Origin: Candidatus Zipacnadia bacterium
GTDB taxonomy: Bacteria; Armatimonadota; UBA5377; JALGUK01
Length of the DNA: 7,235 nt
Assembly (NCBI GenBank): GCA_029820875.1
Contig: JALGUK010000077.1
Location: 1-7,235 of the forward strand
Direction of reading: 5' to 3'
Each line of letters opens with the position of its first letter. The stretch's first letter is position 1. A model generated the notes under the pieces. The model saw only the letters and a list, made by a program, of their open reading frames with translations. It had not been told where the DNA came from and did not search any database. Of this stretch, positions 1 through 5,882 are shown one piece after another. The translations under genes were made by a program, and so were the position numbers.

Positions 1-120
1 AATGTGACAATCCAGGCGGAGCTGATTACGCCGATTGCGATGGAGAAAGGGCTCAGGTTCGCAATCCGTGAAGGCGGCCACACCGTCGGCGCCGGCGTCG
101 TCAGCGAAATACTCCAGTGA
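1..120 (+). CDS. tuf: Elongation factor Tu, C-terminal end (partial, 5' end outside window)
   Basis: Only the last 39 codons and the TGA stop are in the window. EF-Tu is the GTPase that brings aminoacyl-tRNA to the ribosomal A site. The visible part is the end of beta-barrel domain 3: it reads [20 protein letters not shown] followed by [13 protein letters not shown]. The [16 protein letters not shown] signature is nearly invariant in bacterial EF-Tu, so the call is secure although the GTPase domain is not seen. The gene lies directly upstream of rpsJ, the usual end of the str operon (rpsL-rpsG-fusA-tuf). Nothing looks degenerate. Confidence 0.97.
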   Translation, partial: NVTIQAELITPIAMEKGLRFAIREGGHTVGAGVVSEILQ

Positions 121-184
121 AATATCAAAAGTAGCGGCGGCAATGTTCGAATTCAATGCTCGTGTCAGTTGTTGGCAGTGAAGT

Positions 185-190
185 GAGGAG
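185..190 (+). promoter_or_regulatory. Shine-Dalgarno site of rpsJ, selects TTG at 200
   Basis: GAGGAG lies nine bases before the TTG at 200. A second in-frame TTG at 191 directly abuts the site and leaves no spacer, so 200 is the more likely start. Confidence 0.6.
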
Positions 191-199
191 TTGGCCAGG

Positions 200-523
200 T
201 TGGCAAGAGACCGTATCAGAATCAGGCTAAAGGCGTATGACCATCGTATTCTCGATCAGTCGGCCCGGAAGATAGTTGAAACCGCACGGCGCACGGGTGC
301 AAGCATCGCAGGCCCCATCCCGTTGCCCACCGAAAAGAACGTGCACTGTGTGGTCAGGCCGACGGCTCTTGGACGCAGTTCGCGCAGCATGGAGCACTTC
401 GAGATGCGGACGCACAAGCGCCTGATTGATATTTTAGACTCCACGCCTCGGACGGTTGACGCCTTGATGCGTCTGGACCTTCCAGGCGGGGTGTACATTG
501 CCATTAGTGTGACAGGCCGGTAA
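200..523 (+). CDS. rpsJ: Small ribosomal subunit protein uS10
   Basis: S10 (107 residues; usual 100-105) is a protein of the 30S head; in many bacteria it also pairs with NusB in antitermination. The sequence shows the family's features: [18 protein letters not shown] at the N-terminus, the [10 protein letters not shown] loop in the middle, and [13 protein letters not shown] then the [14 protein letters not shown] segment at the end. The start is taken as TTG 200, nine bases after GAGGAG; the in-frame TTG at 191 would add three residues but has no spacer. It lies 79 bases after tuf, with no evident terminator or promoter between, so it is probably co-transcribed from the str side (inference). 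A 101-base gap follows before rplC. Confidence 0.96.
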   Translation: MARDRIRIRLKAYDHRILDQSARKIVETARRTGASIAGPIPLPTEKNVHCVVRPTALGRSSRSMEHFEMRTHKRLIDILDSTPRTVDALMRLDLPGGVYIAISVTGR

Positions 524-576
524 GAGACGGGCCGCAACCGGTGAAGCCGGCGGCGGTCAGCAGGCGGACTGCGTAG

Positions 577-594
577 GAGGGGCGCTATCCCCTC
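577..594 (+). promoter_or_regulatory. Small hairpin covering an unused AGGAGG in the rpsJ-rplC gap
   Basis: GAGGGG (577-582) can pair with CCCCTC (589-594) around a six-base loop. The left arm overlaps a perfect AGGAGG (575-580) that has no start codon at usable distance; the L3 start is 45 bases further on. There is no T run, so it is not a terminator. A role in setting rplC translation is possible but unproven. A six-base stem can also arise by chance in GC-rich DNA. Confidence 0.3.
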
Positions 595-624
595 ACAAGG
601 CAGATGGGCGGAGCGTGTTGTCTT

Positions 625-1251
625 ATGCCACGAGGAATTATCGGAAAAAAGATAGGGATGACCCAGGTGTTCGACGATGACGGGAGAGCCATCCCAGTTA
701 CCGTCATCCAGGCCGGTCCCTGTCCTGTGGTGCAGAGGAAGACCCAGGAACGCGACGGCTACGAAGCTGTCCAGCTCGGGTTCGGTGAGGCCAAGCGTGT
801 CAACAAGCCGATGGCCGGTCACTTCGCAGCGGCCAACATCGAGCAACCGCCGCGCAAGCTGATGGAGTTTGCCACCAGTGCCGACTTCGACCCTGAGCCT
901 GCAGCAACCATATCGGTTGAGATGTTCGAGCCTGGCGAAAAGGTCCGGGTGACGGGCATCTCCAAGGGGAAAGGCTTTGCAGGCGCTATGAAGCGACACG
1001 GGTTCCACGGCGGCAAGGCAAGTCATGGCTCAAAGGTGCACCGAGCTCCGCAATCCAGTGGAGCCACCGATGCGGCGCGCACATTCAAGGGCACCAAGAA
1101 GCCCGGACATATGGGGGCCCGCCGCGTGACAGTGCGCCAGGTCAGTATTGTGCGCGTGGACCCGGCGCGGAATCTGATTCTTGTCAAAGGACCTGTCCCG
1201 GGCGCAAACGGGGGGTACCTGAAGATTCAAGCTCAGACCGTTAAGACGTGA
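625..1251 (+). CDS. rplC: Large ribosomal subunit protein uL3
   Basis: L3 (208 residues; usual 205-220) is an early-assembling 23S rRNA-binding protein whose extended loop reaches the peptidyl-transferase centre. Family marks are [17 protein letters not shown] at residues 4-20, the [19 protein letters not shown] block near residue 110-130, [19 protein letters not shown], and the [12 protein letters not shown] end. I chose ATG 625 because bacterial L3 normally begins a few residues before GxxGKKxGMTQ, and a GGAG lies at 610-613. An in-frame ATG at 604 would add seven residues with no family support and has only a close AAGG. The loop at residues 143-153 ([12 protein letters not shown]) is one residue shorter than the usual GSIGxxxTPxRVF form. 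It is followed by rplD after 79 bases. Confidence 0.96.
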   Translation: MPRGIIGKKIGMTQVFDDDGRAIPVTVIQAGPCPVVQRKTQERDGYEAVQLGFGEAKRVNKPMAGHFAAANIEQPPRKLMEFATSADFDPEPAATISVEMFEPGEKVRVTGISKGKGFAGAMKRHGFHGGKASHGSKVHRAPQSSGATDAARTFKGTKKPGHMGARRVTVRQVSIVRVDPARNLILVKGPVPGANGGYLKIQAQTVKT

Positions 1252-1330
1252 CGGGTCCAACGGCGACAGCGCCCGGTACGTAAACCTGTCAGTGCACTTG
1301 CGCTGGAGCCAGTTCGAAAGGGAGTCCACC

Positions 1331-1957
1331 ATGCCCCAGGTCGCAGTTATGAACATGGATGGCGAAAAAGTCGGCGAAATGATGCTCGAAGACGCGGTCT
1401 TCGCTGCGCCGATTAATGAAGGGCTCGTGCATCAGGCCGTTCGGATTGAAGAGTTCAATCGCCACAAGCGGACTGCTTCGACCAAGACACGCGCTGAGGT
1501 CCGTGGCGGGGGACGAAAACCATGGCGTCAAAAGGGTACCGGCCGCGCGCGACATGGCAGCACCCGCTCGCCCATCTGGACCGGCGGCGGAGTTGTCTTC
1601 GGCCCTCGGCCTCGGAGCACCGCAAAGCGGATGCCCAAACGGATGCGCCGTCAGGCTATCCGGTCCGCACTTTCGTCCAAGCTCAAGACGGGAAGCATCA
1701 CTATTCTCGATGAGTTACGTCTTGACCATATCTCGACGCGTCGCATGGTTCAGATCCTGAACAATCTGGCGCTGGAGGGGCGGGTTCTTCTATTGCTTGC
1801 GCAGCGGGATGAGACGGTCCTTAAATCCGCACGGAATGTCGTGGCGTTGGAAGCGCGGTTTGGTGGCGGATTGTCAACGCGCGACATCGTTCTGGCGGAT
1901 CACGTGGTCTTCACCCGCGAGGCGGCCCAAAAGATGGAGAAGGAGTGGGCGAAATGA
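1331..1957 (+). CDS. rplD: Large ribosomal subunit protein uL4
   Basis: L4 (208 residues; usual 200-210) binds 23S rRNA domain I and sends a long loop into the exit tunnel; in E. coli it also represses its own operon. The tunnel loop is clear: [21 protein letters not shown], followed by [18 protein letters not shown]. The C-terminal half has the Rossmann-like segment ending in [23 protein letters not shown] 1331 is taken as the start because AAAGGGAG ends six bases before it. An upstream in-frame TTG at 1292 would add 13 residues unlike the family. The stop overlaps the rplW start as ATGA, so the two are probably translationally coupled. Confidence 0.96.
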   Translation: MPQVAVMNMDGEKVGEMMLEDAVFAAPINEGLVHQAVRIEEFNRHKRTASTKTRAEVRGGGRKPWRQKGTGRARHGSTRSPIWTGGGVVFGPRPRSTAKRMPKRMRRQAIRSALSSKLKTGSITILDELRLDHISTRRMVQILNNLALEGRVLLLLAQRDETVLKSARNVVALEARFGGGLSTRDIVLADHVVFTREAAQKMEKEWAK

Positions 1958-2262
1958 GCGAATGGGAGCGAAAGGAGCGCCTGCAGAGCATTATCATAGC
2001 TCCTGTCGTGACTGAAAAGAGCCTGCGGGGAGTGGATGAAGGCAAGTATACATTCCGAGTACGCAAGGATGCCAACAAAGTTGATATCCGCCGCGCCGTC
2101 GAGACCGTTTTCGACGTGAAGGTCAAGAGCGTCAATACGATGGTTGTAAAGGCCAAGCGGCGGCGGCGGACCATGGCCGGTCGCGGGCGTGTGCCGGACT
2201 GGAAAAAAGCGATTGTGACCCTCCAGCCCGGTCATAAGATCGAAATCCTGGGCGGCGTGTAG
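1954..2262 (+). CDS. rplW: Large ribosomal subunit protein uL23
   Basis: L23 (102 residues; usual 95-105) sits at the rim of the polypeptide exit tunnel, where trigger factor and signal recognition particle dock. The family pattern is visible: [11 protein letters not shown] near residue 12-22, [20 protein letters not shown], and [12 protein letters not shown], with a basic [12 protein letters not shown] loop followed by DWKKAIVTL. The start is ATG 1954, which overlaps the rplD stop by four bases and has AAGGAG (1940-1945) eight bases upstream. An in-frame GTG at 1945 lies inside that site and is unlikely. A 41-base gap leads to rplB. Confidence 0.96.
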   Translation: MSEWERKERLQSIIIAPVVTEKSLRGVDEGKYTFRVRKDANKVDIRRAVETVFDVKVKSVNTMVVKAKRRRRTMAGRGRVPDWKKAIVTLQPGHKIEILGGV

Positions 2263-2303
2263 GCGCGGAGCCGGCCACGCTGGGCCGAGGGAGTGCGGAA
2301 CTG

Positions 2304-3134
2304 ATGCCGATCAAAAAATTCAAGCCGACTACGCCGGGGCGGCGCTTTCAGACGGTTGTCACCGGCGAGGTCCTGACCGAAAGCAAGCCGCTGAAACACT
2401 TGGTTCGCGGCAAGCACAGTACCGGAGGACGCAACTCGAACGGGCGCGTCAGCGTTCGCTTCAGGGGCGGCGGTCACAAGCGGAAGTACCGGTCGCTCGA
2501 CTTCAAGCGGGCCAAAGACGGCGTTCCGGCCAAGGTGGCCAGCATAGAGTACGACCCGAATCGCTCGGCCAACATTGCGCTTTTGCATTATGCTGACGGC
2601 GAGAAGAGATATATTCTCGCGCCTATGGGTCTTAAAATCGGCCAAAGGATTCTTTCCGGGCCGCGCGCGCCTGCCCGGGTCGGGAATGCCTTGCCCCTTG
2701 CCAACATTCCGCTCGGGACGCTGATACATAACATCGAGCTCGAACCCGGGCGTGGAGGGCAGCTGGTCCGCAGTGCCGGCACTTCCGCACAGGTGCTGGC
2801 CAAGGAGGGCAACTATGCCCATGTGCGTCTGCCGTCGGGCGAAGTACGCCTGATCGCTCTCGCTTGCCGTGCTACAATGGGCCAGGTAGGGAATATAGAC
2901 CATGCGAACGTGTCCATCGGCAAGGCGGGACGCAAGCGCTGGAAGGGCCATCGTCCGCACGTGCGCGGCGTGGTGATGAACCCGGTGGACCACCCACACG
3001 GCGGCGGCGAGGGCAAGGCGCCAATCGGCCGCAAGTCGCCGGTCAGCCCGTGGGGCCAGCCCACTCTGGGCGTTCGCACTCGGAAAGTAAAGAAGGAATC
3101 TGACAGGTACATCGTCCGGCGGCGCCGGAAATAA
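2304..3134 (+). CDS. rplB: Large ribosomal subunit protein uL2
   Basis: L2 (276 residues; usual 273-280) is among the most conserved proteins of the 50S subunit and is needed for subunit joining and peptidyl-transferase activity. It opens with the [14 protein letters not shown] type of N-terminus, has the basic [11 protein letters not shown] and GGGHKRKYR blocks, the central OB/SH3-like RNA-binding region with [16 protein letters not shown], and the signature [13 protein letters not shown] with the HPH motif at residues 230-232, which approaches the catalytic centre. The end, [21 protein letters not shown], is typical. GAGGGAG lies ten bases before the ATG. rpsS follows after 28 bases. Nothing unusual was noted. 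Confidence 0.98.
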   Translation: MPIKKFKPTTPGRRFQTVVTGEVLTESKPLKHLVRGKHSTGGRNSNGRVSVRFRGGGHKRKYRSLDFKRAKDGVPAKVASIEYDPNRSANIALLHYADGEKRYILAPMGLKIGQRILSGPRAPARVGNALPLANIPLGTLIHNIELEPGRGGQLVRSAGTSAQVLAKEGNYAHVRLPSGEVRLIALACRATMGQVGNIDHANVSIGKAGRKRWKGHRPHVRGVVMNPVDHPHGGGEGKAPIGRKSPVSPWGQPTLGVRTRKVKKESDRYIVRRRRK

Positions 3135-3162
3135 GAGATGACTCCGGCACGAGGAGGTTTGC

Positions 3163-3510
3163 ATGCCCATGGCCAGATCCAAGAAGAAAGGGCCGTACTG
3201 TGATGAGAAGCTTCTCGCCAAGATCGAGGCGATGAATGAGACGGGCGAAAAGCAGATTATTCGCACGTGGTCCCGGCGCTCCATGATTCGTCCCGAGATG
3301 GTGGGACACACCATTGCAGTGCATGATGGGCGGCGCCACGTACCGGTTTACATCACTGAGAGTATGGTATTGCACAAGCTGGGTGAGTTCGCTCCTACTC
3401 GCACATTCCGCGCCCATGGGGGACGCGGCGAACGACGAACCGGACCGGGTGCAGGGCGAGGAGCCCGCTCGCAGGGTACAGGCGGGCCTGGCACGAGTTC
3501 GGGGACCTGA
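3163..3510 (+). CDS. rpsS: Small ribosomal subunit protein uS19 with Gly/Arg-rich C-terminal extension
   Basis: S19 lies in the 30S head beside S13, and its C-terminal tail reaches toward the A- and P-site tRNAs. The core is plain: [35 protein letters not shown] and [22 protein letters not shown] (3152-3157) lies five bases before ATG 3163; the ATG at 3169 would give the more usual MARS start with 11 bases of spacing, so either is possible. The protein is 115 residues, whereas the family is about 90-95. From residue 84 on, the sequence is rich in Gly, Arg, Ser and Thr, without Lys and without homology I recognise. The core is certain; the tail is read directly from the frame, and a sequence error there cannot be excluded. 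Confidence 0.95.
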   Translation: MPMARSKKKGPYCDEKLLAKIEAMNETGEKQIIRTWSRRSMIRPEMVGHTIAVHDGRRHVPVYITESMVLHKLGEFAPTRTFRAHGGRGERRTGPGAGRGARSQGTGGPGTSSGT

Positions 3511-3554
3511 TGCCGCTTATGACACGACTTTGCGGCCAGGGAGAGAAAGCATAA

Positions 3555-3899
3555 ATGGAAGTTAAGGCGACTGCAAAATGGATTCGAACTTCCGCGCCTA
3601 AATTGAGGCGCCTGACGCGGCTTATCGTCGGTAAGCCTGTGCCGGAGGCAAATGCAATCCTGCGACTGGCGCCGAGCCCGGCTGCGCGCGAGATTCGCAA
3701 GGTTCTCATGTCGGCGGCCGCCAACGCGGAGGACCGATTTGATGCCGATGCGGAGGATCTGCTTGTGTCCCGCGCATACGTGGACGAAGGGCTGACGCTA
3801 AAACGTTTCCGCGCGCGCGCGCGTGGTATGCCCGCTCGTATCCGCAAGCGCACCAGCCATGTGACTGTAGTCGTCGGCGACGCCTTGCTCGAGGAGTGA
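3555..3899 (+). CDS. rplV: Large ribosomal subunit protein uL22
   Basis: L22 (114 residues; usual 110-120) contacts all domains of 23S rRNA, and its beta-hairpin lines the exit tunnel opposite L4. The sequence aligns without gaps to E. coli L22 through residue 100: [40 protein letters not shown] and [15 protein letters not shown]. The hairpin tip reads GMPAR at residues 91-95, where E. coli has GRADR. The start is ATG 3555, with GGGAGAG ending nine bases upstream. A (CG)7 run encodes Arg-Ala-Arg-Ala-Arg just before the tip. The stop is seven bases before the rpsC start. Confidence 0.96.
   Translation: MEVKATAKWIRTSAPKLRRLTRLIVGKPVPEANAILRLAPSPAAREIRKVLMSAAANAEDRFDADAEDLLVSRAYVDEGLTLKRFRARARGMPARIRKRTSHVTVVVGDALLEE
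3810..3823 (+). repeat. (CG)7 dinucleotide run inside rplV
   Basis: Fourteen bases of alternating CG encode part of the RARAR stretch of the L22 tunnel hairpin. Such runs are prone to slippage, and a two-base change would shift the frame of an essential gene. Confidence 0.9.
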
Positions 3900-3906
3900 C
3901 GCAATT

Positions 3907-4794
3907 ATGGGCCAAAAAGTTCATCCATACGGAATGCGTCTCGGCATCATCCGTGACTGGCAGAGCACATGGTTCGCCGAGGATGACTACCGTGAATTCG
4001 TGCTTGAGGATATCCGGCTGCGGCGCATCATCAAGAAGGAAGCCGAGAACGCGGGAATCTCCCGCATCCAGATAGAGCGCAAGGCCAATAACCTGGCCGT
4101 TACCATTCATACTGCAAAGCCCGGCGTGGTCATCGGCCGCGGGGGCCGTGGAGTGGAACGACTGCGCCAGCAGCTTGAGAAGCTCACCGGCAGACGAGTG
4201 CACATCAACGTTGAAGAGGTCAAGGAGCCGGATCTGGACGCTCAGCTTGTCGCAGAGAATATCGCCAGCCAGATAGAGCGGCGTGTCTCCTTCCGCCGTG
4301 CGCTCAAGCAGGCCATCGTGCGCAGTATGCGCGCCGGAGCAAAGGGAGTGCGGGTATGTGCCTCCGGTCGTCTGGGAGGCGCCGAAATCGCTCACTCGGA
4401 GGTTTACAAAAGCCCCGAGGGGCGTGTCCCGTTGCACACTTTCCGGGCCGATGTGGACTACGGGTTCACCGAGGCGAAAACGACATATGGACGGATAGGA
4501 GTCAAGGTCTGGCTGTACCGGGGGCAGATTATGCCGGCCCCGAAAAAGCGGCAACAGGTGGAGCCGAAACCCGAGGCTGCTCAGGCGCCGCAGCCAACAC
4601 CTGAAGCACCGCAGGAGAGTCAGCCGTCACCTGAGGCCGCCGCGGAGCCGTCACCTGCTGAAGTGGAAACGACTCAGACCGTCGCGGAAGCAGAGCCCCA
4701 GGGCCCGGGGGAATCATCCGGCGAAACCGTGACTGCGCCGCCTGCTGAGGAGGCAGTGGCAACAGATGCTAATGCCCAAGAAGACCAAGTATAG
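3907..4794 (+). CDS. rpsC: Small ribosomal subunit protein uS3 with long acidic Pro/Glu/Ala tail
   Basis: S3 forms part of the mRNA entry channel on the 30S subunit, where it helps unwind mRNA. Residues 1-16 ([16 protein letters not shown]) are the standard start, and the KH domain carries its GxxG loop as GRGG at residues 77-80. The C-terminal domain has [19 protein letters not shown] and ends in the [12 protein letters not shown] motif at residues 199-210. The family is usually 210-240 residues; this one is 295. Residues 222-295 form a tail of 74 residues with 16 acidic residues, 13 prolines and no Lys or Arg. It starts with three decapeptide units of the pattern PEAxxxxxPx. GAGGAG (3891-3896) lies ten bases before the ATG. 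The 3' end overlaps rplP by 29 bases. Confidence 0.96.
   Translation: MGQKVHPYGMRLGIIRDWQSTWFAEDDYREFVLEDIRLRRIIKKEAENAGISRIQIERKANNLAVTIHTAKPGVVIGRGGRGVERLRQQLEKLTGRRVHINVEEVKEPDLDAQLVAENIASQIERRVSFRRALKQAIVRSMRAGAKGVRVCASGRLGGAEIAHSEVYKSPEGRVPLHTFRADVDYGFTEAKTTYGRIGVKVWLYRGQIMPAPKKRQQVEPKPEAAQAPQPTPEAPQESQPSPEAAAEPSPAEVETTQTVAEAEPQGPGESSGETVTAPPAEEAVATDANAQEDQV
4570..4659 (+). repeat. Three 30-base units encoding a decapeptide repeat in the S3 tail
   Basis: Three consecutive 10-residue units begin at S3 residues 222, 232 and 242. Each starts Pro-Glu-Ala and has Pro at position 9. The DNA of the units has diverged (codons CCC/CCT, GAG/GAA, GCT/GCA/GCC), so the period is kept better in protein than in DNA. 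Confidence 0.65.
4748..4753 (+). promoter_or_regulatory. Shine-Dalgarno site of rplP within the rpsC coding region
   Basis: AGGAGG lies 12 bases before ATG 4766, inside codons for the S3 acidic tail (Ala-Glu-Glu-Ala). It is the only strong site near the L16 start, so the last part of rpsC serves both genes. Confidence 0.6.
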
Positions 4795-5188
4795 GAAAGT
4801 CCAACGGGGTCGCACCAAAGGGAAGGCCTGCCGAGGCACCGAGTTGGCCTTCGGCGATTACGGTCTGCGTGCGCTCGAGTCGTGCTGGCTTACCAGCCGG
4901 CAGATTGAGGCCGCCCGTGTGGCTATAACACGTCATGCACGGCGTGGTGGGAAGGTCTGGATTCGCGTTTTCCCGGACAAGGTGGTTACTAAGAAGCCAG
5001 CAGAGACCCGAATGGGTAGCGGCAAAGGAGCGCCCGAGCACTGGGTTGCCGTGGTTCGCCCCGGGCGTATTCTGTTTGAGATGGCGGGCGTCCCTCCCGA
5101 CGTGGGTCGAGAGGCGATGCGCCTTGCCGCCCATAAACTGCCCATCAAAACGCGGCTTGTGCAACGGGAGGATGCGGCCAATGCCTAA
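4766..5188 (+). CDS. rplP: Large ribosomal subunit protein uL16
   Basis: L16 (140 residues; usual 136-145) organises the A-site region of the 50S subunit and contacts tRNA. Clear marks are [16 protein letters not shown] at the start, [29 protein letters not shown], and [21 protein letters not shown]; the Arg at residue 82 matches E. coli Arg81, the residue hydroxylated there. The end is [17 protein letters not shown] 4766 is preferred over the in-frame ATG 4772 because MLMPK is the typical bacterial beginning and the spacing to AGGAGG is better. The gene begins 29 bases inside rpsC and overlaps rpmC by eight bases at its end, suggesting coupled translation of S3, L16 and L29. Confidence 0.96.
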   Translation: MLMPKKTKYRKVQRGRTKGKACRGTELAFGDYGLRALESCWLTSRQIEAARVAITRHARRGGKVWIRVFPDKVVTKKPAETRMGSGKGAPEHWVAVVRPGRILFEMAGVPPDVGREAMRLAAHKLPIKTRLVQREDAANA

Positions 5189-5405
5189 CAGCATCAGCAT
5201 CCAGAAGAACGAAATCCGCGAGGCAAGTGATGCCCAGTTGGAGGACCGCTTGCTCCTGCGGCTGCAGGAATTGCGGAATCTGCGGTTTGAAACAGTTACT
5301 CAGCAACCGAAGAATTCGAAGCGCATTCGCATGGTCCGTAAGGAAATCGCGCGTATCAAGACCGAGATGCGGGAGCGGCAGCTCCAGCGGGAGATGGTGG
5401 ATTAA
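5181..5405 (+). CDS. rpmC: Large ribosomal subunit protein uL29
   Basis: L29 (74 residues; usual 60-75) is a two-helix protein near the tunnel exit next to L23. The sequence is a typical helical hairpin: [20 protein letters not shown] and LRNLRFE in helix one, a [11 protein letters not shown] turn, and [16 protein letters not shown] in helix two. ATG 5181 overlaps the rplP stop by eight bases and has GGGAGG (5166-5171) nine bases upstream. The in-frame ATG at 5172 touches that site and is unlikely. Unlike the tight junctions before it, 108 bases separate it from rpsQ. Confidence 0.93.
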   Translation: MPNSISIQKNEIREASDAQLEDRLLLRLQELRNLRFETVTQQPKNSKRIRMVRKEIARIKTEMRERQLQREMVD

Positions 5406-5419
5406 AGTCGCGCTGTTGA

Positions 5420-5429
5420 GCCACGTGGC
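5420..5429 (+). other. Ten-base perfect palindrome in the rpmC-rpsQ gap
   Basis: GCCACGTGGC is its own reverse complement. It lies in the 108-base gap, 15 bases after the rpmC stop. It is too short to form a stable hairpin but could be an operator; chance is equally likely. Confidence 0.2.
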
Positions 5430-5513
5430 ACCTGTGTCCGTGTCAACCATAGTGATTTGCGCACGTCGCGGTAGAGTTATGTAACCGCATTGTCGAGAGG
5501 ACGCCGAATAGGA

Positions 5514-5774
5514 ATGCAACGATTCAGAGGACGTCGCAAGACCAAAGAAGGAGAAGTCATCAGCGACCGTATGGATAAAACGGTCGTGGTGGCCGTCCAG
5601 CGCTTCGTCCGGCATCGTCTTTACGGGCGAACGATTCGCAAGACCAACAAATTCAAAGTCCATGACGAGAACAATCAGTGCCAGGTAGGCGATCGGGTCC
5701 GGATTATGGAGACGCGTCCGCTTAGCAGCCAGAAGCGTTGGCGGGTCGTCGAGGTTATTCGAAAAGCGCGCTGA
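5514..5774 (+). CDS. rpsQ: Small ribosomal subunit protein uS17
   Basis: S17 (86 residues; usual 80-90) is an OB-fold primary binder of 16S rRNA that starts assembly of the 30S body. The sequence shows [20 protein letters not shown], then [20 protein letters not shown], the signature [24 protein letters not shown], and the closing [12 protein letters not shown] 5514 is taken as the start: GAGAGGA (5495-5501) lies 12 bases upstream. The in-frame TTG at 5490 would add eight residues and has no ribosome-binding site. It is the last gene of the S10 operon as known in E. coli; L14 does not follow here. Confidence 0.95.
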   Translation: MQRFRGRRKTKEGEVISDRMDKTVVVAVQRFVRHRLYGRTIRKTNKFKVHDENNQCQVGDRVRIMETRPLSSQKRWRVVEVIRKAR

Positions 5775-5869
5775 CGCAACGGCCTTGCACACGGCGATGG
5801 GTGAGAGCGAAGCGTCTGGTGTCGCCTTGTTCGTTCATGCTCGCCGCAAGTGTCCATGACCTATCTGTT

Positions 5870-5875
5870 AGGAGG
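5870..5875 (+). promoter_or_regulatory. Shine-Dalgarno site of the EF-G-like gene, selects TTG 5883
   Basis: AGGAGG lies seven bases before TTG 5883, the ideal distance. The absence of a nearby in-frame ATG or GTG makes the TTG start convincing. Confidence 0.8.
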
Positions 5876-5882
5876 AAGTCGT

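Noticed and set aside
604..624. Upstream ATG at 604 as the L3 start
   Set aside because: It adds seven residues (MGGACCL) not seen in the family, and its AAGG is only three bases away; ATG 625 matches the family N-terminus.
256..1026. Open frame of 256 codons on the minus strand, opposite rpsJ and rplC
   Set aside because: It spans two certain genes and their gap, with no family resemblance; a shadow frame.
1267..1305. Possible stem CAGCGC (1267-1272) with GCGCTG (1300-1305) in the rplC-rplD gap
   Set aside because: Six pairs closing a 27-base loop with no extension; expected by chance at this GC content.
2232..3314. Long open frame of 360 codons on the minus strand, opposite rplB
   Set aside because: It is the antisense shadow of a highly conserved gene in GC-rich DNA; its protein has no recognisable family and no plausible ribosome-binding site was needed to explain it.
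3314..3565. Alternative frame over the end of rpsS running into rplV
   Set aside because: Its protein resembles no known family and the S19 core is in the other frame; kept only as a possible frameshift caveat for the S19 tail.
3706..4554. Open frame of 282 codons on the minus strand, opposite rplV and rpsC
   Set aside because: Shadow of L22 and S3 coding sequence; no domain recognised.
5793..5826. Possible terminator: GGCGA (5793-5797) pairing with TCGCC (5822-5826), followed by TTGTT
   Set aside because: Only five pairs around a 24-base loop and no real T run, so it is too weak to call a terminator between rpsQ and the EF-G-like gene.
5827..5867. Promoter-like TTGTTC and TATCTG before the EF-G-like gene
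   Set aside because: The spacer is about 29 bases, far from the usual 16-18, so no promoter is called.
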